The position numbers and the translations under genes are program-made. A stretch of 64,000 bases of DNA from Mesobacillus jeotgali. Lineage in GTDB: Bacteria > Bacillota > Bacilli > Bacillales > Cytobacillaceae. Of the stretch, positions 35,004 to 43,205 are shown piece after piece; positions within the stretch are counted from its first letter, which is position 1; each line of letters begins with the position of its first letter. Where the stretch lies: positions 1,916,001-1,980,000 of the forward strand of contig NZ_CP109811.1 in NCBI RefSeq assembly GCF_014856545.2, written 5' to 3'. The notes below the pieces were generated by a model. The model was not told the DNA's origin, searched no databases, and saw nothing but the letters and a program-made list of their open reading frames with translations.

Positions 35004-36025
35004 TGAATAAGGAAGATAAGATGATCAAAAGAGAGATAGAGGAAGACATGGATAAGATTGAGGTGCCATCTTCTCTTTATGATTTTGCCAAAAATATTAA
35101 GAAGGAAGAAAGACAAAGGAAATCAACTGGAAGAATTAGCAGAAAGAGAACTTTACAGGTCGCCGCAGCAGCTGTGATTGCTCTTGGGGTAACGGCTGGT
35201 TCGGCATTCTATAATCCTTCTGTAGCAGAAATGGCTTCTAAAATCCCTTACCTGGGACAGGTTTTCCAGACGAAACCTGTTAATACCATGCTTCGGGATG
35301 CACTGGAAAAAGAAGGGTATGATAACTTCTCCCTAGGGATGACACCGGGTGAAGTGACCAGTTTTGAAATCAGGATTAAAGGTTCTGAAAAGGATGCTGA
35401 CCGTGAGCGGGAGAAAATAACCGCAATAACAGATAAAGTCCTCAAAAGTAAAGGATATGATGCTTATAAAATCAAAGTCAGCTCCTACCTTCCTCAAGTT
35501 ACACCACTGACGAAGGAGGAAGAGGAATTAACCAAGCTTGGTGAAAACCTAGAAGCTGCCCTAAAGCAAGCAGGGTTTGACATTCTATATGTAAATCCGT
35601 TCAATAGCCAGATTGAAGTTGCTATACCAAAAACAGAAACAAGTGCAGAAGAAATTAAAAAGGCAACAATTCAAGCAGCCAATAATAATGGTTACGAAAG
35701 AGAGGTTACCATAGAAATTGTCGATATAGAAAAAAATAACCGCGAAGATATATGGCTGGGTTATATGAGAAGCATATATGAAGGAATGGCTCTGAAAAAA
35801 GAGTATCACGTAACCGGTTATGGGTATTCATACAAAAATAATAAAATGAAAATGATCATAAAAACTAATTTGAAGCCATCTGATAAGGAAGCAGAAGAAA
35901 CGGTAAACAACATTCGTGAGGAAATCGTTAAGTTTGTTGAAAGTGAAAAACAGAATTCAAATGTAAAGGAAGATGAATACGAGATAATAATCCGCGATAA
36001 AAGTGGAAATGACTTGCCATATTAA
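35003..36025 (+). CDS. probable anti-sigma factor, DUF4030-like membrane protein
   Basis: 340 residues: cytoplasmic 1-48 (KREIEEDMDKIEVPSSLYDFAKNIKKEE), one membrane helix about 50-68 (LQVAAAAVIALGVTAGSAFY) and a long extracytoplasmic part with repeated EIRIKGS / IEIVDIEKN segments. The N-terminal IEVPSSLYDFAKN is the motif by which membrane anti-sigma factors of this type begin. No zinc-binding HxxxCxxC is present. It is coupled to the ECF sigma gene and probably restrains it; the signal is unknown. Confidence 0.78.
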   Translation: MNKEDKMIKREIEEDMDKIEVPSSLYDFAKNIKKEERQRKSTGRISRKRTLQVAAAAVIALGVTAGSAFYNPSVAEMASKIPYLGQVFQTKPVNTMLRDALEKEGYDNFSLGMTPGEVTSFEIRIKGSEKDADREREKITAITDKVLKSKGYDAYKIKVSSYLPQVTPLTKEEEELTKLGENLEAALKQAGFDILYVNPFNSQIEVAIPKTETSAEEIKKATIQAANNNGYEREVTIEIVDIEKNNREDIWLGYMRSIYEGMALKKEYHVTGYGYSYKNNKMKMIIKTNLKPSDKEAEETVNNIREEIVKFVESEKQNSNVKEDEYEIIIRDKSGNDLPY

Positions 36026-36034
36026 GAGAATGTC

Positions 36035-36063
36035 AAAAAAGCGGCAACCTCCGCTTTTTTTTT
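36035..36063 (+). terminator. terminator of the second ECF operon
   Basis: AAAAAAGCGG, loop CAACCT, CCGCTTTTTT, with further T. Confidence 0.9.
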
Positions 36064-36150
36064 GTTCAAGTATAAAATTGAATGAGGAAACAAATAATGG
36101 TAAAATAAAAAACGAACTGATGTTCCTAATTATTAGAAAGAGGTGCTGAA

Positions 36151-36576
36151 ATGATTACAGGAATTGTTCCTTATTTAGTGACAAATGGAAATGGCCAGAA
36201 AGCAGTGAAGTTTTACCAGGAGGCACTTGGAGCCGAAGTGGTTAGTCTGCAAACATTTGGTGATATGCCTGCGAATCCTGAATACCCGCTTCCTGAAGAA
36301 GCAAAAAATCGAGTATTGAACGCCCAGATGAACATTGGAAATGCGAAATTGATGCTATCTGATACATTTCCTGGATACCCATTTCAGCTTGGATCTCAAG
36401 TCACAATCGCATTAATGGTGGATAATCCCTCTGAAGCTCAGACAATTTTTGAGAAGCTTCAAGCAGGCGGAAAGGTTACAATGCCACTTCAGGAGACCTT
36501 CTGGAGTCCCGCTTACGGCCAGGTGACAGATCAATTTGGTGTCGAGTGGCAAGTATCAACAGAAATGAAGAAATAA
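36151..36576 (+). CDS. PhnB-like VOC family protein
   Basis: 141 residues with the PhnB/YjdN glyoxalase-fold pattern: IVPYLVTNGNGQKAVKFYQEALGAEVV at the start, MNIGNAKLMLSDTFPGYPFQLGSQVTIALMVDN in the middle and QETFWSPAYGQVTDQFGVEWQV at the end. Metal ligands of true glyoxalases are not evident. Function unknown; many such proteins are bleomycin-resistance-like folds without known substrate. Monocistronic. Confidence 0.88.
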   Translation: MITGIVPYLVTNGNGQKAVKFYQEALGAEVVSLQTFGDMPANPEYPLPEEAKNRVLNAQMNIGNAKLMLSDTFPGYPFQLGSQVTIALMVDNPSEAQTIFEKLQAGGKVTMPLQETFWSPAYGQVTDQFGVEWQVSTEMKK

Positions 36577-36581
36577 ATCCT

Positions 36582-36615
36582 GAGCTGGACTGTTAAGGCA
36601 GTCTGGCTTATTTTT
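36582..36615 (+). terminator. terminator after the PhnB-like gene
   Basis: GAGCTGGACTG pairs with CAGTCTGGCTT (three G-T pairs), followed by ATTTTT. Confidence 0.75.
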
Positions 36616-36688
36616 GATATAGAGATTGAAAAGATGAACGATGTGGAATCAATGATAATATTAACTTCGCTTAACAGGAGGTAAAGAA

Positions 36689-37435
36689 ATGACAGAAAAG
36701 TTTGAAGGGAAGACAGTCGTCATAACCGGCGGATCTAATGGTATTGGTAAAGGGCTTGCCGAAGCATATGCAAAAGAGAACGCGAATGTATGTATTGCAG
36801 ATATAGATGAAACGAAGGGGAAAGAGTTGGTTTCCAGCCTAAAAGAGTTGGGTGGACAAGCTGCCTTTTACAAAACAGATGTCAGGAAAGAAGAGGATCT
36901 TGTCAGCCTGGTAGATCGTGTTATCAATGATTTCGGTCAGATTGATGTATTGATCAATAATGCCGGGGTGTCAAGGTTCAAGCCTTTATTTGAGCTTACT
37001 ACTGAGGAATGGGAAGATGTTGTTTTTACCAATCTCAGAAGTGTATTCATTGGATCCCGTGAAGCTGCCAAAAGGATGAACGAAGGTGGACGGATCATTA
37101 ATATAGCATCAACAAGGGCGACTATGTCTGAACCGAATTCCGAAGCTTATGCTTCCTCTAAAGGAGGAATTGTTGCATTGACACATGCCCTTGCCGCTTC
37201 GCTTCAAGAGAAAGGGATCACAGTCAACTCGATAAGTCCAGGCTGGATCCAGACAGAAGATTATGATGGCTTACGTGAAAAAGACCATCTTCAGCATTGG
37301 TCCAACCGTGTCGGGAGGCCGGAGGATATAGCTAAAGCATGTCTCTATTTAGCTGACCCGGGGAACGATTTTATTAATGGCCAGGACCTTGTTATTGATG
37401 GCGGTATGACGCGGAAAATGATCTATGAAGAGTAA
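36689..37435 (+). CDS. short-chain dehydrogenase/reductase
   Basis: 248 residues, classical SDR. NAD(P) motif TGGSNGIG at 14-21, NNAG near 90, catalytic serine in NIASTRA and YASSK tyrosine/lysine. D38 after VCIADIDE suggests NAD preference. The substrate is not predictable; family members named glucose 1-dehydrogenase look alike. AGGAGGT precedes the ATG. Stands alone between terminators. Confidence 0.9.
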   Translation: MTEKFEGKTVVITGGSNGIGKGLAEAYAKENANVCIADIDETKGKELVSSLKELGGQAAFYKTDVRKEEDLVSLVDRVINDFGQIDVLINNAGVSRFKPLFELTTEEWEDVVFTNLRSVFIGSREAAKRMNEGGRIINIASTRATMSEPNSEAYASSKGGIVALTHALAASLQEKGITVNSISPGWIQTEDYDGLREKDHLQHWSNRVGRPEDIAKACLYLADPGNDFINGQDLVIDGGMTRKMIYEE

Positions 37436-37446
37436 AATAAATGAGA

Positions 37447-37477
37447 GGGGGCTGCGAAAATAATAGCGGCTCCCTTT
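37447..37477 (+). terminator. terminator after the SDR gene
   Basis: GGGGGCTGC pairs with GCGGCTCCC, followed by TTTC. Confidence 0.65.
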
Positions 37478-37541
37478 CAACTTTGAATGATTTTTTATAA
37501 AATAAGAGGAAGAAGTAAAGTATTTGGGAGAGAAATCATGA

Positions 37542-38237
37542 ATGAAATACAGTAAAAAGAAACCCAAAAAGAAAAAGCAAGTGCAGAGAAACTTCAATCT
37601 GGCTATTTTATTGTTTGTGAGCTTTGTTGGTTTTTTCCTGCTTGATAGATTCCTAGAGTTATATAATGATAATTTCAAAAAAATGAATGTTGGCGTTAAT
37701 AGTTCAATCGGTGAAGTAGCCAAATATACTCCGATGATTGAGGAAGAATTGAAAAAAGTGGGAATGGACGATCACACCGTCACAGTCGCAGCTTTAATGA
37801 TGCAGGAGAGCAGAGGGGAAGGCGGCGACCCAATGCAAGCTTCTGAATCATTGGGATTGGCTCCTAATACCATACAGGATCCGCAACAGAGCATTCAGCA
37901 AGGTGTAAAGTACTATCAACGTGTCGTGAATCATGGTAACAAAATGCAGGTGGATTTCCCGACTATCATCCAATCATACAATATGGGAATTGGTTATATT
38001 GATTTTATAGCTAGAAACGGCGGGAAGCATAGCGAGGAGCTGGCAAAAAAGTTTTCCATGATCCAGGTAGAAAAAAATCCGCAAACCTATGATTGCGGCG
38101 GGGACAAAGACAATTTCCGCTATCCTTATTGCTACGGCGATTTCACTTATAGTACGAAGGTGGCCAAACATATGGAGTCCATTACAGTTAGCAATCCAGA
38201 TAATTTTACAGAAGAAAATACAAAAAGTTCTTTTTAG
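37542..38237 (+). CDS. membrane-anchored lysozyme-like (SLT-fold) protein
   Basis: 231 residues. A very basic N-terminus (KYSKKKPKKKKQVQR), a membrane helix at about 18-35, then a lysozyme-like domain with the likely catalytic glutamate in ALMMQESRGEGGDPMQASES and the SLT-type VDFPTIIQSYNMG. This is the YocA/CwlT-N group of cell-wall lytic enzymes acting outside the membrane. A cysteine pair (YDCGGDKDNFRYPYCYG) may form a disulfide. Start ATG 37542 is one of two overlapping ATGs; the other stops after five codons. Confidence 0.85.
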   Translation: MKYSKKKPKKKKQVQRNFNLAILLFVSFVGFFLLDRFLELYNDNFKKMNVGVNSSIGEVAKYTPMIEEELKKVGMDDHTVTVAALMMQESRGEGGDPMQASESLGLAPNTIQDPQQSIQQGVKYYQRVVNHGNKMQVDFPTIIQSYNMGIGYIDFIARNGGKHSEELAKKFSMIQVEKNPQTYDCGGDKDNFRYPYCYGDFTYSTKVAKHMESITVSNPDNFTEENTKSSF

Positions 38238-38259
38238 GTTGCATGATATGATAAACCAA

Positions 38260-38286
38260 ACATCCGGGGTTCCGGGTGTTTTTATT
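38260..38286 (+). terminator. terminator after the lysozyme-like gene
   Basis: ACATCCGG, loop GGTT, CCGGGTGT, then TTTTATT. Confidence 0.8.
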
Positions 38287-38382
38287 GTGAAAAATATTTT
38301 TTGAGGCAGCAGGAAAAAAGAATGAACACGGTAAATATATTAGTAATAAATACCCATACTAATTATCAGGAGGTGTGTACAA

Positions 38383-38532
38383 ATGTTCGAATATGGCAAG
38401 GACATTCCGTTGGACGGTGCGGTTGTGAATCAAGCAGAACAACAAGGAGCTGGCGAGGAACAGGGAGTCACAGAGGGAGCTGTTTTCAGCTTCGACCATC
38501 GCAAAGACATTCCATTGGACGGAGTAAAATAA
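38383..38532 (+). CDS. 49-residue protein with KDIPLDG at both ends
   Basis: Strong CAGGAGGTG at 38367-38375 and ATG 38383; stop TAA at 38530, terminator right after. The protein begins MFEYGKDIPLDGAV and ends FDHRKDIPLDGVK: the heptapeptide KDIPLDG appears at residues 6-12 and 41-47, with a Gln/Glu/Gly-rich middle (AEQQGAGEEQGVTEGAVF). There is no membrane segment or signal peptide. I do not recognise the family. The doubled motif looks like two copies of one binding element joined by a flexible linker. Confidence 0.75.
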   Translation: MFEYGKDIPLDGAVVNQAEQQGAGEEQGVTEGAVFSFDHRKDIPLDGVK

Positions 38533-38535
38533 GCA

Positions 38536-38568
38536 GAAAAAAAAGCCTGAAAGAAAACAGGCTTTTTT
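38536..38568. terminator. bidirectional terminator
   Basis: AAAAAAGCCTG ... CAGGCTTTTTT; serves the KDIPLDG gene and the convergent azoreductase gene. Confidence 0.9.
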
Positions 38569-38574
38569 GCTGTG

Positions 38575-39210
38575 TTAAAATTGTTTAGCGAGCTCATTGG
38601 CGCGTTGAATGGCTTGCTGCTTGATTTCTTGTGCTTTATCAGGCATAGCAGCCATACCCTCAATTGCCAGTGTTTCAGCATCGGTGATTCCCATGAATGC
38701 AAGAACAGCACGAAGGTAGCGGTCGCCGAACTCCAGATCCTTAGCAGGACCTTCTGAATAGATACCGCCGCGCGCCTGGATGTGAAGAGCCTTCTTGCCT
38801 CCAAGTAAACCAACTGGACCCTCTGCCGTATATTTGAATGTTTTTCCGGCAATCGCGATGTTATCGATATAAGCTTTCATTTTTGGCGGGAAGCTGAAGT
38901 TCCAGAATGGTGTTACAAAAATATATTTATCCCCGGCAACAAACTGATCTGTCAGTTTATTGATGGCGCTCACTTTTTGTTTTTCATCGTCGCTTAGCTG
39001 TTCGAAAGCCGAACCTTGCTGTAATTTACCCCAGCCGCTGAAAACATCTGTATCAATAAATGGTATGTCCATTTTATAAAGGTCCAATCTGACGATCTCA
39101 TCTTCAGGATTGTTTTCACGATAGGCTTTAATAAACTCCTCACCAACCGATAAACTGAACGATTCCTCAACCGGCTTCGGATTTGCTGTAATGTAAAGTA
39201 CTGTTGCCAT
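38575..39210 (-). CDS. azoR: FMN-dependent NADH-azoreductase
   Basis: 211 residues of the flavodoxin-like AzoR family: [24 protein letters not shown] binds FMN phosphate, [18 protein letters not shown] and QARGGIYS complete the flavin site. These enzymes reduce quinones and azo compounds with NADH and protect from thiol or electrophile stress. GAAAGGATG precedes the ATG. Divergent from sirA. Confidence 0.93.
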   Translation of the reverse strand: MATVLYITANPKPVEESFSLSVGEEFIKAYRENNPEDEIVRLDLYKMDIPFIDTDVFSGWGKLQQGSAFEQLSDDEKQKVSAINKLTDQFVAGDKYIFVTPFWNFSFPPKMKAYIDNIAIAGKTFKYTAEGPVGLLGGKKALHIQARGGIYSEGPAKDLEFGDRYLRAVLAFMGITDAETLAIEGMAAMPDKAQEIKQQAIQRANELAKQF

Positions 39211-39361
39211 GAATAGTCATCCTTTCTATATCTGATTAACATTGATATATTCCCCTGTTTACTAGCGAGTATTCCACTTTCGAATAAAAAAACTGTAAAA
39301 CATCGGATTTCGTGACTACCAAACAGGTGAAAATTATAATAAAAAGTGAGAAAGTTTTGAA

Positions 39362-39427
39362 TTCGACATAATTAGTGGATTTTTTCGGCATCTTTAGACA
39401 AACGCTGACTGAACGTTTTCCTATAAT
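39362..39427 (+). promoter_or_regulatory. sirA promoter with two candidate Spo0A boxes
   Basis: TTCGACATA (39362-39370) and TTAGACAAA (39394-39402) each match the Spo0A site TTCGACAAA at eight of nine positions and are 32 bp apart. TATAAT lies at 39422-39427 with no good -35, as expected for a promoter activated by Spo0A. In B. subtilis sirA is switched on by Spo0A~P. Confidence 0.65.
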
Positions 39428-39462
39428 AAAGACAAAAGCTTGTCTGCAGAGGAGGGGATCAT

Positions 39463-39903
39463 GTGAGATCCTACCAGCTATATCTAATAGAAGATGAATT
39501 TGCCTCCCATTATTTCGGAAGAGAACGGATGTTTTATCAATTGTTTTTGGAATATAGTCAAGCAAACCATGACCTGAAATCTATCATTGCCAAGCAAGTT
39601 AAATTTGTTACGAAATCCATTCCTGTGCTTCGCATCCATCAGCTCCTTCATCAACAGCTTTCCAAGGCTAAAGGATTTCATGTTGAGAACGGCATATACA
39701 TTTATGAAAACAACTCAAATAATAGTTCAGCCACGCTTAAAGTCCATGAAAGGTGGCTGGAGTTAGACTCACATGGTCAAGTCGACGCAGAAACAGTCTT
39801 TTTTGAAATTCTTCGGAAATGTGAATCATCCTTCCTTGCCATCGACCTTGAATCACATAAGTACGGCTGGCTGAAGCCGATTAAAGAACGAAAATATGTA
39901 TAG
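39463..39903 (+). CDS. sirA: SirA, sporulation inhibitor of replication
   Basis: 146 residues from GTG 39463 behind GGAGGGG. YLIEDEFASHYFGRERMFYQLFLEYSQ and the C-terminal ETVFFEILRKCESSFLAIDLESHKYGWLKPI match SirA (YneE). SirA binds domain I of DnaA and blocks chromosome re-replication at the onset of sporulation. The promoter region carries Spo0A-like boxes. It follows tkt in B. subtilis; here about five kilobases have been inserted between them. Confidence 0.9.
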   Translation: MRSYQLYLIEDEFASHYFGRERMFYQLFLEYSQANHDLKSIIAKQVKFVTKSIPVLRIHQLLHQQLSKAKGFHVENGIYIYENNSNNSSATLKVHERWLELDSHGQVDAETVFFEILRKCESSFLAIDLESHKYGWLKPIKERKYV

Positions 39904-40061
39904 TGAAGGCAGATGTAACAATTGGTGGTTCCATTCTTCGCTGATGAATGCAAAAAGTTTTGAAATTGAATTGATTTAATAGAGAAAAAAACCTGCAGAT
40001 ATTGTATAATAGCTGTTGGTTTAGTACACTGTATGTTAGACAACATGAAGGAGGAAGTTTT

Positions 40062-40277
40062 ATGTGGGATCTAATTCTAGTTGGTATACTGGCATTAGTT
40101 GTCGGTGTAGCGCTAGGATTTTTCATTGCTCGTAAATACATGGAGAGCTACTTAAAGAAAAATCCGCCAATCAACGAACAAATGCTTAAAATGATGATGA
40201 TGCAGATGGGTATGAAACCATCCCAGAAGAAAATCAATCAAATGATGTCAGCAATGAACAAGCAGACAGGAAAATAA
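40062..40277 (+). CDS. yneF: UPF0154 membrane protein YneF
   Basis: 71 residues from ATG 40062, behind AAGGAGGAAG. One N-terminal membrane helix ([20 protein letters not shown]) then [39 protein letters not shown], which is the UPF0154 signature. Function unknown; widely conserved in Firmicutes. Follows sirA as in B. subtilis. Confidence 0.95.
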   Translation: MWDLILVGILALVVGVALGFFIARKYMESYLKKNPPINEQMLKMMMMQMGMKPSQKKINQMMSAMNKQTGK

Positions 40278-40284
40278 AAAGGAC

Positions 40285-40322
40285 AAGCACTCATTCATTC
40301 TAATGATGGGTGCTTTTCTTTT
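40285..40322 (+). terminator. yneF terminator
   Basis: AAGCACTCAT pairs with ATGGGTGCTT across an 11-base loop, then TTCTTTTTG. Confidence 0.75.
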
Positions 40323-40342
40323 TGTTGTTTTCCCCTTAAGGC

Positions 40343-40530
40343 GACATTTTAAGTGTCGAAGAGATCAAACGACCAAGGAGAAAAGTTTAATGGACATTTT
40401 AAAGAGTAAGAGGGCTCGAAATGTCCAAGAAGAGGGATTTAATAGACATTTTGAAGTGTGGCAGGAATAGAAATGTCCAAGAAAAGGGCTTTGATAGACA
40501 ATTTGAAGTATGGGTCTTCTAATAAAATGT
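40343..40530. repeat. 52-bp tandem array, type with GACATTTT and AAATGTCC
   Basis: GACATTTT-like motifs start at 40343, 40393, 40445 and 40497 (spacing 50, 52, 52) and the partner AATGTCCAAG at 40369 (worn), 40421 and 40473 (52, 52). Arms GGACATTT and AAATGTCC face each other. The array fills the space between yneF and a convergent small gene. Confidence 0.88.
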
Positions 40531-40534
40531 ATGC

Positions 40535-40561
40535 AAAAAAACAACGCCGGAAAATGGCGTT
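40535..40561 (-). terminator. terminator of the small gene on the minus strand
   Basis: AACGCC/GGCGTT stem with seven-base loop, followed on the minus strand by seven T. Confidence 0.75.
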
Positions 40562-40721
40562 ATTTTTGTTTGTTTGATTTGTCCTCGTCCTTATTTTTTG
40601 CACCTTGCTGAAATATTGAATCGAAAAATTCGTCTGCCGTTTCCATTACGCCGCCGTGAAGCTGACCGTCAGCCCCAACTTTGTTTTTATCACCTTTGAC
40701 TGGATTATGGATTCTTACCAA
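40560..40721 (-). CDS. 53-residue hydrophilic protein of unknown function
   Basis: TTG start at 40721, ten bases after GGAGG. The sequence starts VRIHNPVKGDKNKVGADGQLHGG and continues VMETADEFFDSIFQQGAKNKDEDKSNKQK: a Lys/Gly/Asp-rich head, a short amphipathic helix and a charged tail. Size and composition recall small spore or stress proteins, but I do not recognise it. It is followed by its own terminator. Confidence 0.65.
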   Translation of the reverse strand: MVRIHNPVKGDKNKVGADGQLHGGVMETADEFFDSIFQQGAKNKDEDKSNKQK

Positions 40722-40860
40722 TGTAAGCTCACCTCCTATTATTAGGCTTTGTCATCATAGTCCAAAATAACCGGCCAGAAGCATTTGTTAAACTATGGCA
40801 GGACATCAATCGGCCAATACAGAATATGAAACCTAAGAAATTAAAAAAGGAGTTCATATT

Positions 40861-41316
40861 ATGTACCAATATTTCAACGGACTTGTTATACGGGAAGGGA
40901 CGGAAGGGATATCAGCGGAAAAGGTCGAGAAGCTTTTTGAGGACGCGGGCTGGACACGTAACACCCCGGATTGGCAAAAAGAAAAGTTTTCGCTGATATT
41001 TAAAAATTCAACCTGGGCATTTACGGTGTGGGATGAAAATGAAATGGTCGGAATGGTCAGGGTCATCTCTGATCAGATTATGGCAGCGAATATTATGGAT
41101 CTGGCCGTTTTATCATCATATCGTGGGAAAGGGATTGGCCAGAAGCTAGTGCAGCTTTGCGTCCAAAAACTCCCCCATGGAGACTGGTTTGCGCATACTT
41201 CTGCCAACAATTTTAGCTTCTATGAAAAATGCGGTTTCGAGGTCAAGGATCTTTCGCAAAATGGTACATGCGCGTATTATGGGTATATTCAGGCCCGGAA
41301 AGATGGACATAGATAG
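40861..41316 (+). CDS. GNAT acetyltransferase
   Basis: 151 residues. VREG-type N-terminus IREGTEGISAEKVEKLFEDAGWTRNTPDWQKEKF, acetyl-CoA loop SSYRGKGIGQKLVQLCVQKL and the C-terminal TSANNFSFYEKCGFEV. It belongs to the short YjiA/GNA1-like group with unknown small-molecule substrates. AAAAAGGAG precedes the ATG. The DUF2750 gene follows after 11 bases. Confidence 0.85.
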   Translation: MYQYFNGLVIREGTEGISAEKVEKLFEDAGWTRNTPDWQKEKFSLIFKNSTWAFTVWDENEMVGMVRVISDQIMAANIMDLAVLSSYRGKGIGQKLVQLCVQKLPHGDWFAHTSANNFSFYEKCGFEVKDLSQNGTCAYYGYIQARKDGHR

Positions 41317-41327
41317 GAGTGCTGTAA

Positions 41328-41702
41328 TTGAATCATCATGAATTTGAGGCAGTCATCAAGCAGCCGGCTGCTATAAGGTATGAATACTTCATAAAAAAAG
41401 CAGCAGATTATGAAGAGATATGGGGGCTGTATAACGATGGCTGGGCAACTGCAGAAGATGACATGGGCAATGTATTGATCCCGTTTTACCCTAATGAAAA
41501 GTTCGCAGAAACATTTGCTAAGAATGAATGGGAAGGCTTTAAAGCAAAAAAAATTGAAATGGATGACTTCCTCGAGAAGTGGCTTCCGGGGATGAAGTCA
41601 GACGGGATAAAATCATCAATTTTCCCAACCGACACAGATTCTGCCGTAATGAATGTAGATATTCTGCTAAAAGACCTGAAAGCAGAGCTGGAGAATTATT
41701 GA
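41328..41702 (+). CDS. DUF2750 family protein
   Basis: 124 residues from a TTG behind ATAGGAG. RYEYFIKKAADYEEIWGLYNDGWATAEDDMGNVLIPFYPNEKFAETFA is the DUF2750 pattern, with the conserved tryptophans. Function unknown. Probably co-transcribed with the GNAT gene. Confidence 0.8.
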   Translation: MNHHEFEAVIKQPAAIRYEYFIKKAADYEEIWGLYNDGWATAEDDMGNVLIPFYPNEKFAETFAKNEWEGFKAKKIEMDDFLEKWLPGMKSDGIKSSIFPTDTDSAVMNVDILLKDLKAELENY

Positions 41703-41792
41703 TTTGATAAGCCAAATATAAATCATATTCAAAATATACCCAATATGGTATAATTGTAACATCTTGATTTTAGAAAGAGAGAGCTGAAAAAA

Positions 41793-43088
41793 ATGTCACG
41801 TCAATCCGAAGGTGCAGCGGCTGAGGAAAATCATCCCGAGTGGCTGCAAGATTATGTAGAATCACCTGAAAAACAAGAAGCTTTATATAAAAGAACCTTA
41901 TTAATAGTTGTTCTGTCCCAGATTTTCGGCGGAGCCGGCCTTGCAGCCGGGATAACTGTAGGGGCATTGTTGGCTAAAGAAATGCTTGGCACTGATAGTG
42001 TGGCTGGTCTTCCGATAGCGCTCTTTACGTTAGGTTCTGCAGGAGCAGCTCTCATTATCGGGCGCCTTTCACAGCGTTATGGCAGGCGAGCGGGCCTGGC
42101 TTCAGGATTTTTAACTGGCGGAATTGGCGCGATTGGTGTAATCATAGCTGCAGTAACGAATAATATTTTTCTGCTTTTTGCGTCACTTTTGATCTATGGT
42201 GCCGGCAGTGCGACAAATTTACAGGCACGGTATGCAGGGACGGACCTGGCCAGTCCTAAAGAACGTGCGACAGCTGTCAGTATCGCGATGGTGTCCACGA
42301 CGTTTGGTGCTGTAGCTGGTCCTAACCTTGTCGAGGTAATGGGAGAGTTTGCAACATCTGTAGGGGTACCGGCTTTGTCCGGACCATTCATTCTCGCAGC
42401 CGCAGCCTATATCGTTGCTGGATTAATACTATTGTTTTTCCTTCGTCCCGATCCGTTTGTGGTCGCAAGGGCCATAGCTTTGGCGGAACATAAAGCTAAA
42501 ACCAGTTCCCATGATTATGTCGAGGAAGCACTTGTTACCGATAAACGAGGAATCGGAGTAGCGGCTTTAATCATGGTTCTCACCCAAATGGTGATGGTAG
42601 CGATTATGACGATGACTCCTGTGCACATGGGCAGCCATGGACATGGTTTAAGCGCGGTTGGTATGGTAATAGGTTTCCACATTGGAGCAATGTATCTGCC
42701 TTCTTTATTGACTGGTGTACTTGTTGATAAAATCGGACGCGCGGCGATGGCGATCGCCTCCGGAATTACACTTCTGGCTTCCGGGATTATGGCTGCTGTT
42801 GCTCCGGGTGAATCTATGTTTTGGATCACACTTGCCCTCATTCTCCTCGGTCTAGGCTGGAACTTTGGCCTAATCAGCGGAACAGCTCTGCTTGTCGATG
42901 CCACAAATCCGGCAAATCGCGCAAAAATGCAAGGTACAGTTGATGTAATGGTCGCATTGTCGGGAGCCTCCGGCGGAATGTTATCAGGCATGGTTGTGGC
43001 TAATTCAAGCTTTGCCTTCCTTTCACTTGCAGGTGGGGTACTTTCCTTAGTGTTAATACCATTTGTGATATGGACAAATAAAAAGTAA
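41793..43088 (+). CDS. MFS transporter
   Basis: 431 residues with a charged 35-residue N-terminus and about 12 hydrophobic helices. The MFS motif A-like loop IIGRLSQRYGRRAGLASGF follows the second helix, and LTGVLVDKIGRAAMAIASG is its counterpart in the second half. It is an inner-membrane secondary transporter, probably a drug or metabolite exporter; the substrate is not predictable. Single gene with its own terminator. Confidence 0.9.
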   Translation: MSRQSEGAAAEENHPEWLQDYVESPEKQEALYKRTLLIVVLSQIFGGAGLAAGITVGALLAKEMLGTDSVAGLPIALFTLGSAGAALIIGRLSQRYGRRAGLASGFLTGGIGAIGVIIAAVTNNIFLLFASLLIYGAGSATNLQARYAGTDLASPKERATAVSIAMVSTTFGAVAGPNLVEVMGEFATSVGVPALSGPFILAAAAYIVAGLILLFFLRPDPFVVARAIALAEHKAKTSSHDYVEEALVTDKRGIGVAALIMVLTQMVMVAIMTMTPVHMGSHGHGLSAVGMVIGFHIGAMYLPSLLTGVLVDKIGRAAMAIASGITLLASGIMAAVAPGESMFWITLALILLGLGWNFGLISGTALLVDATNPANRAKMQGTVDVMVALSGASGGMLSGMVVANSSFAFLSLAGGVLSLVLIPFVIWTNKK

Positions 43089-43105
43089 TTATTTTATCTT
43101 TTGGG

Positions 43106-43132
43106 TCTGGATGTTTCCAGGCTCTTTTTTTT
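43106..43132 (+). terminator. terminator after the MFS gene
   Basis: GTCTGGA and TCCAGGC pair across TGTT, followed by TCTTTTTTTT. Confidence 0.7.
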
Positions 43133-43205
43133 GGACATTTAAAGGTTTTTCCAGTATCTTTATTGAAAATATCTTGATGAATAATTTCAGAAAGAGATGA
43201 ACGAG

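Noticed and set aside
38301..38588. 95-residue frame over the KDIPLDG gene
   Set aside because: It is in a different frame, crosses the terminator and has no ribosome site; the AGGAGG belongs to ATG 38383.
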